Shown piece after piece: positions 9,630 to 22,600 of a stretch of 64,000 nt of DNA; position 1 is the stretch's first letter; every line of letters starts with the position of its first letter. The DNA is from Bolinopsis microptera (lineage: Eukaryota > Ctenophora > Tentaculata > Lobata > Bolinopsidae). The position numbers and the translations under genes were made by a program. The notes under the pieces are model-generated. The model ran no database searches, was not told the DNA's origin, and worked only from the letters and a program-made list of their open reading frames with translations. The stretch spans positions 22,824,987-22,888,986 of the forward strand of contig NC_087073.1 of assembly GCF_026151205.1 (NCBI RefSeq), written 5' to 3'.

Positions 9630-10770
9630 TATCAGGGTAAGATGGGACTAGAGAGTAGGTACCTCACTACACTCCCCCCTTAACGTCCCGCTCTTACTGT
9701 ACACACAGCTCTACTAGCCCCAGTGTATATTAATCAAAATTCATTACCATTAACATGTATAATATTGAGAGAGGATATACTATATTATACAGTGCTCAGT
9801 ACCTAGCTACTGATAGGATTGCTTTTACACAGTCACAGTTGGGGGTTTTACTACTGCAATTAGGGCACACCAGATTAAAATAATCAGCCCTCAAGGCTAG
9901 TGATGTCGCCCCATTAATGGGGGGGGGGGGGGGGGGTTAGTGGTGTTTCAAGTAAGAGAACTAGCTGAGTGGGCCGCTAATTGACTCCTAATTAGTGGCC
10001 CACACCTTGTATCAAGCTGTGAAACCTTTAATCTCTATTCTGGAGTAAATAGCGTTACCAGTGGGACGGAGATAAAAGCCCCCTCTCCCCCTTATGGTCG
10101 ACATGGTTCATGCATCTACTGCACCCTCATAGTTATAGCAGTAGTGTTAGTAGCAGTAGTGTTATAGTAGTGTTATAGCAGTAGTGTTAATATAGCAGTA
10201 GTGTTATAAACAGAGTGTATATACTCAGTGTTAGGTATTTGAAATAAGTGAAGTAGGCACACACTAGTTTGTAATAATCACGTCTCAATTAATTTAATTT
10301 AATCCCTCACTCGAACCTAGACATTCACAATATTTGCAAAATAGTTAGTACTTATAGTTAATAGTCTGGTCAGCTGAGGAAAATCACTTGCATGAACGTC
10401 GTAATGCGATAGTTATATTTATATACAACTTTTGAAGCAACATTATATGACCCAAAATGCTTACCTTTCGAGTTTTTGCAGCTCTTATTGTCCACATATA
10501 AGCGTTAAAATAGTGTTAGCAGTAGTGTTAGAAGTAGTGTTAGCAGTAGTGTTACTATAAGCGTTAAACTACTGATCTCTTGAAGAAGGGTGTGTAATAT
10601 TTATCTAATCTTAATAATGTAATAATTAATGTTTTGTACATTAAGCGGCGCGACGAGGCGAATGCCATGACTATGGTAACCATAGTTACAAGATCGTTAT
10701 TAGAGATAGGTATAGTGTGGTGTCTAGTGACGAGAAAATGTGATTAATTCACCTGTAACAATGTTCGGAA
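9630..10770. other. Putative intron, with a small poly-G and a GTAGTGTTA cluster
   Basis: Contains an 18-base G run at 9919-9936. Repeats of AGCAGTAGTGTTA-like units occur at about 10135-10205 and again at 10505-10560. A palindromic GGTAACCATAGTTAC lies at 10675-10689. No coding signal is seen. Confidence 0.5.
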
Positions 10771-10970
10771 GGAGGGAGGGAGGGAGGGAGGGAGGGAGGG
10801 AGGGAGGGAGGGAGGGAGGGAGGGAGGGAGGGAGGGAGGGAGGGAGGGAGGGAGGGGGGAGGGAGGGAGGGAGGGAGGGAGGGAGGGAGGAGGGAGGGAG
10901 GGAGGGAGGGAGGGAGGGAGGGAGGGAGGGAGGGAGGGAGGGAGGGAGGGAGGAGGGAGGGGGGAGGGAA
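10771..10970 (+). repeat. Second (GGGA)n polypurine block, about 200 bp
   Basis: Same motif and strand as the block at 8793-9629, with GGGGGA and GGA interruptions. Confidence 0.95.
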
Positions 10971-12229
10971 GCCCCATTATTTAAGATATTTATTATAATA
11001 AAGCTCCTATTTCTAACACCAATCACCTCAGATTGTCCTCTGTGTAAGTTCTTCAGCCAGCCTGGAGCTAACCTTCAGTTCTGTAATCACTGGTGGACAG
11101 GATAGCTGGTTGTAGGAGCTAAGTAAGTACTCTATATATATATAGATATTTGATAATCTTGCTACCTCACTAGCGCTATCTCGTACCAGTTCATTTTGTA
11201 TTTGCTAACAGTAAACGAGTAACCACTTTAGTTTCATCGCGTCTTCTCGCGCAACAACGAGCTCAAAGTTGCCTGGCCCAAGCTTCAACAAGTGGACTGT
11301 AAACAAAATAATTTATTTTCAAAATCTCTTTCTTTTTCTCTTTTAGTTAAATCTATATTAATCTTATGATATGTTACTTATTTTACAGTTACTGTTGTAT
11401 CTTAAGATTTTAGATTTGTAGCCTACCCCATTATTAACTACTCTGTGATGTGTGGCATGGTACCTCACTATTATTAGCTACTGTTATTTGGTAACACCAG
11501 ACCTGCAGAAGGTGCCAATGTGACATCCTGTTTGCAGGACTGATAATGATATACTGTTTGGTTTAATAAATATATATTTAGTGAGTAGTGGTACACTGTA
11601 CACTGTGAGTAGTGGTACACTGTACACTGTGAGTAGTGGTACACTATACAGTGTACCACTAACATTGTCACTCTAAGAATTGTATAAACCCTTGATGGTT
11701 AGGATAATCATATTATCATCCTCTAGGCTAACTTAGTCACGTCATAATGGAAATGTTTACATCGTGACACTGTGAATATTGAATATGTGACACTATGTGA
11801 CACTATGTGACACTACGTGACACTGTGAATATGGATCCCTTGCTGCCGGCTGATGGAATGGATACCATTACTTACATTATAATATATAACTGGTGCCCCC
11901 TGGTTAATTCTGTCACATATTTAAGAAAAATATATGAGGAATGTTTAGGGCACCCTGACAAGGAATGTTTAGGGCACCCTGACAAGGAATGCTGAGTAGT
12001 GTAGCATCAGTTGATGACTTGAATGTGTTGAGAATTGTAAACAGATCATATAGTTATAAGCAAATAAAACACAGAAGGCGCAAACAAGTTTACTTTGTCA
12101 ATATCTGATGATATCTAAATGTGTGACATTAAACAAATAATACCAAGCATGTTACCCCAAACCCACCAGTAATATTTAACAGTGGTACAATTGAAACCGC
12201 ATGGTAAAATTTTTAGGTTATTTGTAACA
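10971..12229. other. Putative intron with three short tandem repeats
   Basis: Three copies of a 24-bp unit starting GTGAGTAGTGGTACACTG lie at 11581-11650. Copies of GTGACACTAT lie at about 11763-11828. A 24-bp unit starting AGGAATGTTTAGGGCACC repeats about 2.3 times at 11937-11991. No coding signal is seen. Confidence 0.6.
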
Positions 12230-15200
12230 ACAAAAATATTTTTTTCCCTTTTTTTTTGGGGCTTTTCCTTTTAATTTTTTTTTATTTTTTTTTTTAAATT
12301 TTGTTTTAATAGAGGTTATTTATAAATGGGGGAAGGGGAATGAAAGATAATTTTATATATTACACTTAAATCATATTGCTATAGGAAGAAGGAATTTAAT
12401 AAAATTTTTACATATAATATTATTACAAAAAAAATTTAATAAAATACTAATTTTAAAATAATTTTATAAATATAACTACTAAAATAGGCCCCCCCCTTTT
12501 TCATTTATAAAACCTTATAAATCTGGTACTATTTATTTCATAAAACGTAAATAAAATTTAACACAGTATTATAACTTTAAAAGTATAATAAAAATTATAA
12601 AAGTTTTATAACAATTATAACACGTATTTAAACATTTAACATTTTTATAAAAATTTTAAAACAAGTTATTTAAAAATTATAAACGTATATATAAAATTTT
12701 AAACGATTATAAAACATTTAAAAAGTTAATAAAATTTATAACACAGTATATATAAAATTATAAAAGTTTAAAAAAAATACATTATAACACAGTATATATA
12801 CAATTAAACACAGTATTTTAAAATACTTATAAAGTTATTAACACATTTAACCCAGTATATATAAACATTAAAAACCAGTTTATAACACATTATAAACAGT
12901 ATATATAAAATTATAACATTAAAAAAAAAATTTTTAAAACGTATTATAAACATTAAAAAGTTTTTTATAACCAGTTTTAAAATTTAAAGTATTATAAAAT
13001 TTTTAAACTTATATAAAATTTTTAAACAGTATATTTAAAACTTAAAAAAGTATATATAAACTTAAAAAAGTATATATAACATTTAAACGGGTTAAATACA
13101 TTAAAAAAGTATAAAAAATTATAAAAGTTATATAACTTTTAAAAAGGGTTTATAACAATTTTTCCTTTATTAAAATTATAAATTTTAAAAAAAACCATTA
13201 TACATTAATAAAATTATAAAAGTTTTTTAAAATTTAAAAAATAAAAAAACTTTAAAAAAATATAAAACATTTAACCCTTTTAATAAAATTTAAAAGTTAT
13301 AACCTTTTAAAAAACCAGTAATATAAAAAAAAAAAAAAATCTTTATAAACGATATATAACAATTTATAACACAGTAATTTAAATTTAAAACAAGTATATA
13401 TAAAATTTAAACGATATATAAACAATAACACAGAAATTTAACACATTAAACCGTATAATTTTTAATTTTAAAAAATAAAATTATAAAAGTATATATAATA
13501 CATTTTAACAAGTAAATTATACATTATAAAAACGTTATAAACAATTATATCACGATATATAAAAACATTATATAATTTTTTTTTTAAACAATTAATACAT
13601 TTTTTTAACATTAATAATTTATAAAACCCCAAATAACAAGTTTAAACATTATAAAAAGTATATATAAAAAATTATAAACAGTAATATAATACATTTTTTA
13701 AACGTATTTAACCTTTATAAACAGTATATATTACATATAACACTATATTAACACATTTAAACAGTATATATAACATTTAACCAGTTTAACACTTTAACAC
13801 TTTTATATAACACATTATAACCAAAATATATAAATACTTTATAACCAGTAAAATATAAACTTTTACCATTTTTATTAACACATTATAACACAGTAATTTT
13901 AACATTTTAAACAGTATTTTTTAAAATTTATAAAAGGGAATATAAAATTTTAAAAACACGTATATTTATCATTTAACACGTAAATAAAATTATAAAATTT
14001 AAAATAAAAACATTAAACACAGTATTATTAATTATAACACAGAATATAAACATTTTAAAAAGATTTTTAAACACAAAATTTTAAATTATATATAAACATT
14101 ATATACATTATTATAAACAATAAAAAAGTTTTAACCTTTTAAAAGTTAAAAAACCATTTAAAAACAGTTTAAAATACATTTAACCGTTATATAAACATTT
14201 TATACATTATTATAACACTTTATTCAATTTTTTATAAACATTATTACATTTTTTTAAACATTATAAACGTTAAAAAATTATAAAAAGTTATAAATACATT
14301 AAAACAAGTATATATAATCATTTAACACAGTTATTTTTAAACTTAATCAATTATATATAAACATTATTCCATTATATTTTAACACATTTAAACAGTATAT
14401 AACATTATAAACTTTATAAACATTAAAACCCCGTATTATAATTATTTATATACATTTATATAAAATTATTCACATTATTTAACCATTTTAACACAGTTTT
14501 AAAAACACTTAAAACAAGTTTTATAAACTTAAACAATATATAATACTTTAAACAGAAATAAACCTTTATATAAAGTATTTTAAACCCAATTTTAAAAGTT
14601 TAAAATAATTAAACACTTTAAATACTTTATAACCAGTATATTAAAAAATTTAACAAGTATATATAACACATTATAACACAGTATATATAATACATTTTTT
14701 GTTAAAATAAAACATTTATACAGTTATATAAACATTAAAACAGTATATATAAAAATATAAACGAAATTTTAAAACATTATAAAAAGTATTATAAAATTTA
14801 TAAATTATTACCATTATTCCCATTATTATAAAAAATTTTAACACGGATATAACACTTATAAAAAGATATATAAACACATTATACAAGTTATATAATAATT
14901 ATAACACAGTTATTAAACACATTTTTAAAAAATTTTTAATAAACATTATAAAAGTATATATATCATTATAACAAATTTTAAAATTTTTAAACGTTATATA
15001 AACTTTATAAATTTATTTTAAAAAACTTTAAAACCATTATATTAAAATTTTTAAAACAGTAATAAACATTTATAAACAGTAATATAAACATTTAACACGT
15101 TATATAATACATTAAAAACACATATATAAAACAATTAAACACAGTATAATAATACTTATACACAGTTTATAACCATTTATCACAGTTATATAACACATTA

Positions 15201-15720
15201 AACACAGTATATATAAACTTTATAACACGTATATATAAAAATTTATAACAAGTTTAAATACATTATAACACGTATATATAAACATTATATCACATTTATA
15301 TAAACATTATATACAATATAAAAAATTAAAACACAGTTATATAAACTTTAAAAAAACACGTATAATAATCATTTAAACAGTATATAAAAAATTATAAACA
15401 GTTATATAAAAATTATATCCATTATATATAAACCTTTTATAATTTATATAAACTTTTAAAAACCCAGTATTAAACTTTAAACAGTATAATAAAAAATTAA
15501 CACAGTATATATAATAATTAAAAAAAAGTATTAAAAAAATTAATACATTTTATAAAAATTATATACGTATATATAATATTATAACACGTAATTAACACAT
15601 TATAACACGTATATATAAACCCTTTTAAAAAACAGTTTTTAAAACATTAAAACAGTTATTAAAAATTTAAAAAATTTTATAAACAACATTATAAAAGTAT
15701 TATAACACTTTAAACAAATA
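12230..15720. repeat. AT-rich satellite, unit about 22-24 bp, about 3.5 kb
   Basis: Endless variants of ACATTATAACACAGTATATA, with heavy length noise in A and T runs. The consistent CAGTATATATAA core shows a single tandem family. The noise level suggests low-accuracy base calls as well as real divergence. Confidence 0.85.
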
Positions 15721-16315
15721 AAACTTTAAAACAATAAAATAAATAAATAAAAACCAAAACACAAAAAAAAACCCCATTTAAAATAAAATTTTATACAAAA
15801 CCAATTTAAAACCCCCACATTAAAACAAAAAATTAATCCTTTTAAAAAAATTAAAAAACACAAAAACACATTTATTAAACCCCAAAATTTTCCCTCAAAA
15901 TCCCCTATTTCTTTTAAAAAGGGTTTTGTGGGGGGAAATTTTTCCAAATACTTGTTTAATTAGAGGAACGCACTTTAAACTGGACTTGCAGGAAACAGTG
16001 GGTTTTCCAGCGGGGGTTTTTGCTCCATTGGCATTTTGTAACCACTATTTTTCTTATTAAACCTTTTTCCCCGGGGTGTTAGGGAAAAAATTAACTAAGT
16101 TTGGGGATGTGTAATCCCGCAGGGGAGTTAAAGGCCCCCCCCCCCCCCCCTTTAAAACAACAATTGTAGGATTTTGTTTAACAATTTAAAGCCCTCCAAA
16201 AAGAGTGTCGGGTTTGGGAAATTTTTATAAATTTTTTAAACATTGCCAAGTTTTTAATTAATACAAAATTGTAGGATCACTGACTGAGTGAAATTTTAAC
16301 CCACTCAGAAAGCTC
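15721..16315. other. Low-quality unique sequence between satellites
   Basis: Homopolymer-rich sequence with a C run at about 16136-16150. No coding evidence beyond low-complexity open frames. Confidence 0.4.
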
Positions 16316-16690
16316 GTGATGATCACGCAGGGGGCTCGGGTTTTTTTCCACGGGGTGTGGATACTGTGTTCTGTTGGGTGGTTTTTTCACTGTGTGATAC
16401 TGTGCTTTTTATTGGTTGGTTTGTTTTTCACGGGTGCAAAAAATGTGTTCGGGTTTGGGTTGGTTTTTGTCACTTGGGGGAAAACTTTGTTTAAAGGGGT
16501 TGGTTTAGTCACGTTTTTTGAATACTGTGCTTTTTTTGGTTGGTTTATGCCGGGGTTTTTAAATACTGTGCTCGATTGGGTTTGGGTTTTTGTGCACGGG
16601 GTTTGAAAATTTTTTGTGTTTGTTTGGTTTTGGGGTTTATGTCACTGGTAAAAATTTCCTGGCTCAGTTTGGGGGTTTATATACATTGTA
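16316..16690. repeat. Minisatellite, unit about 42 bp
   Basis: Recurrent ATACTGTGCT...TTGGTTGGTTT...CACGGGG modules, about nine noisy copies. Confidence 0.7.
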
Positions 16691-16880
16691 TTTTGTTTAA
16701 ACGCACTGACTTTTGAAAACCGGTTTTAAGGGGTAAAAAAACATTTTCGCCCATACAGGGGGCTCGCCGCTATTAGGATTTTAGACCCATTTGGTGGCTA
16801 CTACCGGTTAGTAGGGCTAGTGCCCATTTTTTAAGTCCCGGGTTTAGTAGCCTTTTGGTAATTTTAAAGGGTTGGGGACC
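16691..16880. other. Short spacer
   Basis: Noisy unique sequence between two arrays; nothing recognised. Confidence 0.3.
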
Positions 16881-18690
16881 CTGTTATTAAAAAAAAGGGC
16901 CCTTGCTGCCCGGGGACAAAAACGACCAACTTCCCTTTTTTAAACCACTAGAAGCTCCCTCTTAGAAACCCTCTTTAACCGGGCTAGCACTCCCCTCTAG
17001 TACCCTCTTGTAACCAGCTAGCACTCCCTTTTTAGTCCCCTCTTGAAACCCAATTAGCAGCTCCCCCCCTCTGTACCCTTTTTGTAACCACTACACTCCC
17101 TCCCTAGTCCCCTTTTTTAAACCCAAGCAAGCGGCCCCCTCTCTAGTCCCCTTTGTAAACAGCTAGCAGCTCCCTTTTAAAAAGTCCCCCTTTTCTGTAA
17201 CCAGCAGCAGCTCCCTTTTCTAACCCCCTTTTTTTAACCCACCCCCAGCCCCTTTTCTAGTCCCCCTCTTGTAACCAGCTAGCAGCTCCCCTTATTTTAC
17301 CCCTTTTAACCAGCTAGAAAGCCCCCTCTCTAGTCCCCCTTCTTTTTAACCAGAAAAGCAGCTCCCCTCTTTTTTGTCCCCTTTTTCTGTAACCCACTAC
17401 CCACCCCCTCTCTATCCCCTCTTGAAACCCAGCAACCCCCCCCTTCTCTAGTACCCTTTTTTAACCACCCAAGCAGCTCCCCTCCCCTATTTACCCTCTT
17501 GTAACCAGCTAGCAGTTTCCCTCTCTATACCCCTTGAAACCCACTAGCAGCTCCCCTCTTTTTACCCTCTTGTAACCAGCTGACTCCCCTCTAGTACCCT
17601 TTTTTAAAACCACTAGCAGCTCCCTCTCTATACCCTCTTGTAACCATCTAGCACTCCCTTTTCTATTTCCCCTCTTGTAACCGGGCTAGCAGCCCCCTTT
17701 TTGGTACCCTTGAAACCAGCTAGCACCCCCTTCTAGTCCCCTTTTAAACCAGCTAGCAGCCCCCTTTAAATTTACCCTCTTGTAACCAGCTAGCGGGTTT
17801 CCCCCCTTTAGTACCCTTTTTGAAACCAAAGCTAGCGGGCTCCCTCTCAACCCCCTTTTTTTAACCACCTAGCGGGCCCCCTCTCCATACCCTCTTGTAA
17901 CCATTAGCAGCTCCCTTCTATACCCTTTTTTAAACCCACTGGGCAGCCCCCTCATTAGAAACCTTTTTAAACCCAGAAGCAGCCCCCTCTCTAGTACCCC
18001 TTGTAACCGGGCTAGCAGCTCCTCTCTAGAAACCCTCTTGAAACCAGCTAGCGCTCCCCTCTAGTACCCTCTTGAAACCCAAGAACCCAGCTCCCTCCAA
18101 GTACCCTTTTTTTAACCAGCTAGCAGCTCCCTCTGGGTACCCTTTTTTTAACCAGTAGCACTCCCTCTCTATTTCCCTCTTGTAACAGCTAGCAGCTCCC
18201 TCTCTGGACCCTTTTGAAACCCACAAAGCGGGCCCCCTCTGTACCTCTTGAAAACCAGCTAGCAGCCCCCCTTCTAATCCCCTTTTGAAACCAGTTAGCA
18301 GTCCCTTAGTATCCTCTTGTAACCAGCTAGCACTCCCTCCTATTCCCCTTTTGTAACCAGCTACCCCAGCTCCCCCTAGTACCCTTTTTAACCCCGCTGC
18401 AGCCCCTTTTCCCAATCCCCCTTTTGAAACCAGCTGAAACTCCCCTTCTAGAAACCCCTTTTAACCAGTAGCAGTCCCCCCTCTAGAACCCTCTTGAAAA
18501 CCACTAGCAGCCCCCTCTCTATTCCCCTCTTGAAACCAGCTAGCACTCCCTCTCTAAAACCCTCTTGAAAACCCAGAAGGGAACCCCCTCCCTCTTAGTA
18601 CCCCCCTTTAAACCAGCTAGCAGCTCCCTCCTAATCCCTCTTTAACCGCAAACACCCCCCCTTTTAAGAACCCCCCCACTCTTAATTAAG
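16881..18690. repeat. 36-bp satellite, about 50 copies
   Basis: The unit starts CTAGTACCCTCTTGTAACCA and ends GCTAGCAGCTCCCTCT. The minus-strand translation repeats every 12 residues, which explains the apparent open frames. Homopolymer noise is heavy. Confidence 0.9.
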
Positions 18691-18859
18691 CTGCGAAAAT
18701 TCTTCGTCCTCACATTTCCCAGGCTCAAGTTAAAAACAAAATTATTTTTTTTGGAATTTTTTGGGGGGAATTGGGGAGGTTTATCCTTTTTTTTTTAAAG
18801 GGGTTGGAAAATTTTTTAAATTCTTACAAAAAACTATAACAGCTACTTTTTAAAAACAC
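18691..18859. other. Short spacer
   Basis: Unique, homopolymer-rich sequence; nothing recognised. Confidence 0.3.
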
Positions 18860-19250
18860 TACAAGGAAGTAGCCCACGTGATCCCCATATAAGGTAAAAC
18901 TGTAGTGGGTCACGTAAAAGGGGGCCCCCCATAAAGGTAAAAAACTGTAGTATTACGTGATCCCGCCATAAAAGGGGGTTTAAAAAGGTATTATTTTCAG
19001 TGAATCCCCCATATAAGGGAACTTAGTGCCACGTAAAGCTCAAAAAAGGGTTTGAACTGTAGTAGTCACGTTTCCCCAAAATAAGGGGGAACTTTGTAGT
19101 CACTTTAAAACCCATATAATTAACTTAGAAGTCCGGATCCCCATATAAGGTGAACTGTAGAAAGCCCACGTGATCCCCCAAAAAAGGTTTAAACTGTTAT
19201 TCCCCGTGATCCCCATTAAGGTGAACTGTAGTTCACGTAAAGCTCTAAAA
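18860..19250. repeat. Minisatellite, unit about 31-34 bp
   Basis: The unit contains CACGTGATCCCCATATAAGG followed by TGAACTGTAGT; about 12 copies with indels. Confidence 0.85.
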
Positions 19251-19649
19251 ACGTGACTACTACATTAACTTGAGGATGAGAAAATAAAGATAACCATTGG
19301 GGTTTCCCTTTTTTTTTTAATTATTTAATAGAGCTAAAAAAAAATTTTATGAAACTTTTTCCCCCCCTTTTTTTTCTATTCAACCACAAATGATAAAAAA
19401 TCCATTTTTCGACAATTTTTGGGTTTCCAAATTAGTCCCCCCAACTGGTTTTAAAAAAATTAGCACGGGGAAGGCCCAAAAGGGGGTTAGTAGTAGTCAT
19501 TAAACAACGGTTTTGGGTAGTTTTGGTTTATTTTAAAAAACTGCTGCTACATGGGTTTTAACCCTTTTTTTGAAATTTTTCCCAAAGGCCCAAACCGTAA
19601 AACCCTGTATTTACTGAAAGTAAAAATTTAACCCCCCCTTCCCCCCGTC
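19251..19649. other. Spacer between satellites
   Basis: Low-quality unique sequence with long A, T and C runs. No gene is seen. Confidence 0.35.
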
Positions 19650-22600
19650 CCTGTGGGCCCGCCCCACGTTTAAAAAACCACCCTGTAGACCGCACCACTG
19701 TAGCCTACCCCCACTGTAGACCTGAAAACCACTGTAGACCTCCCCCCTTTGTGGGCCCTACCCCAAATTGGGACCAAAACCATTTTAAAGCCCTGCACCC
19801 CCTGTCCTTCCGTCCCTGCACCACGAAGCCCGGGCACCCATTAACCTGCCCCAAATGAAAGACCCCCCCATGTAGCCCTGCACACTTTTAGACCTGCCCA
19901 CGTAGCCCTTTAAACCCATGTCCCTCACACTGTAAAACCTCCCCCACTGAAACCGCACCACTGTAAAATAACCCCACTGAAAGACCTGCACCATTTGTAA
20001 CCTGCACCATTTGTAGCCCTGCACCACGTAGCCCAACACCACAGTAGACCAACACCACGTAACCTGCCCCCAAATTTAAAGACCTAAACTGTACCGCACC
20101 CATGAATTTCCACCACTTTGGGGCCCTTTGCACATGTAGACCTGCACCACTGTAGCCCAACCCCCCCACTGTAGCCCTTTCACCAAGAAACCTGCCCCAC
20201 AAAAACCCTTCACCATGTGCCCTGCGCCACTGTAAAACCCGCACCACGTGACCTGCACCACTGTGCCCTGCCCCCACTGTAGACCCCCACCACTGTAGCC
20301 CTTCACCCCCTGTGCCCTTTCACCATGTAGACCTGCACCATTTGTAGACCGCCCCATGAAGACCTGCACCACTGTTAACCCTTTGCCCCTTTTAAGCCGG
20401 GCCCCCGTAGACTGCCCCAGAAACCCTGAAACCACGTAGACCTGCCCCACTGAAACCCTCCCCCACTGTGGGCCCTGCCCTTAACCGCCCCTCGTGACCT
20501 GCCCCACGTGAACCTGAAACCATGTAGACCTCACCACTGTAGCCCTGCACCACTGTTAATGAAACCACGTAGCCGCCCCTTTTTAGATTGCACCTCTGTA
20601 GCCCCTGAAACCACTGTAGCCCTCACCACTGTAAAAACCTGCACCACTGTAACCTCACCACTTTTAAGACCCACCACTTTTGACCGCCCCCTGAAGACCT
20701 GCCCCATTTTAAAACCTTTCCCCACTGAGCCCTTGCCCCCAATGTAGACCTGAACCACTGTAAAACCTGTACCACGTAGCCCTTTCCCACTTTTGGGACC
20801 TGCACCACGTAGACCTGCCCCACTGTAGCCTATACTGAAACCTGCACCATGTAGCCTGCACCACTTTAAAACCTGCCCCAAATGAAGACCTGCCCCCACT
20901 GTAACCTGCACCACGGTAGCCCTGCCCCACTGTAAAACCGCACCACTGAAAGGCCCGGAACCATTAGACCTGACACCCTGTGGGAACCTGCACCATGTGA
21001 CCTCACCACTTTTAAACCTGCACCACTGTAGACCTGCACCACTTTAAAACCTCCCCCACTGTGCCCTTCCCACTGTAACCGCCCCACTGTAGCCCTTGCA
21101 CCACTGTAGACCTGCACCACTGTAAAACCTGCCCCCCACTTTGCCCTTACCCCCATTTGTAGACCGCACCACTGTAGCCCTGCCCCAAACTGTAGCCCTT
21201 CCCACCATTAGACCTAAACGATAAAACCTCAAACACGAAACCCTCCCCACTGTAGACCGCACCACTGTAAAACCTGCCCACTGTAGACCTCCCAACCACT
21301 TTCCCTTCACCACTGTAGCCCTGCCCCCACTGTAAAACCTGCACCACTGTAGCCCCTGCCCCACTGTAGCCCTGCCCCACTTTTGCCCGCCCATTTGTAG
21401 CCCTTTCACCACTGAAAGAGATCCCACCACTGTAGACCTGCACCACTGAGACTCCCCCACTGTGCCCTTGCACCACTGTAGCCTGCACCACTGTAGCCCT
21501 TTCCAACCACGTAAAACCTGCCCCTGCACACTGTAGACATTCACCACTGTGGGACCTGCCCCAAACTGTAGCCCGCACCACTGTAGACCTCCCACCACTG
21601 AAACCCTGCACCACGAAAGACCTGTCCCATTTTAAACCCACACCATGTAACCAACCACGGCCCCGCCCCCACTGTAGACCTGCACCACGTCCCCTCCCCA
21701 CTGTACCCCTGCCCCACTGTAGACCTGCACCCGTAGCCCTCCCCCAAACTGTAGCCCTGAAACCACTGAAAGACCTGCCCCCACTTTTAAGCCCTGCCCC
21801 AAACTGTGGCCCTGCCCCAAAGTAGACCTGCACCACTGTAAAACCTTTCCCCACGAAACCCTCCCACGAAAACCCTGCACCACTGTAGACCTTCCCCCAC
21901 TGTAAGCCCGAAACCACTGAAACCCTTTCACCCTGTAGACCTGCCCCACGTAGCCCTGCACCCATGTAGCCCTGCACCACGGGTAAAACCTGCACCACTG
22001 TAGCCCTTTGCCCCCACTGTAAAGAGGGCACCACTGAAACCCTTCACCACTGTAGACCTGCACCACTGTAAAACCTGCACCACTGTAGCCCTGCACCACT
22101 TTAGACCTGCACATGTAGAGACCCCCACTTTGACCTGCACCACTGTAGACCTGCACCAAGTAACCCCCACCACTTTTAGACCGCACCACCTGTAGACCGC
22201 AAATGTAGACCTCCCACCATGTAGCCCTGCCCCACTGTAAGTTTCACCACTGTAGACCTGCCCACTTGTAGCCCCGCCCCAACTGTAGCCCCCCCCACCA
22301 CTGTAAGATGCACCACTGTAGCCCTGCCCCACTGTAGCCCTTTCCACCACTGAGCCCTGCCCCTTTTTAAAGCCCTTCCCCCACTGAAAACCCGCCCCAC
22401 GAGACCGCCCCACTGTAGCCCCTGCACCACTGTAGACCTGCACCACGGTAGACCCCCATGTAACTGCACCACTGAAAGACCTGCCCCCACTGTAAAATTT
22501 TTCACCACGGGTAGCCCTTTCCACCACTGTAGACCTGAACCATGTAGACCGAAACCATTTTAAAGCCCTTGCACCACTGTAGCCCTTGCACCACTGTAGA

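Noticed and set aside
8757-9683. Open frames of about 300 codons of Gly-Arg-Glu repeats (+ strand), and the Pro-Ser-Leu frames opposite the block at 10.8 kb
   Set aside because: Direct translation of (GGGA)n microsatellite.
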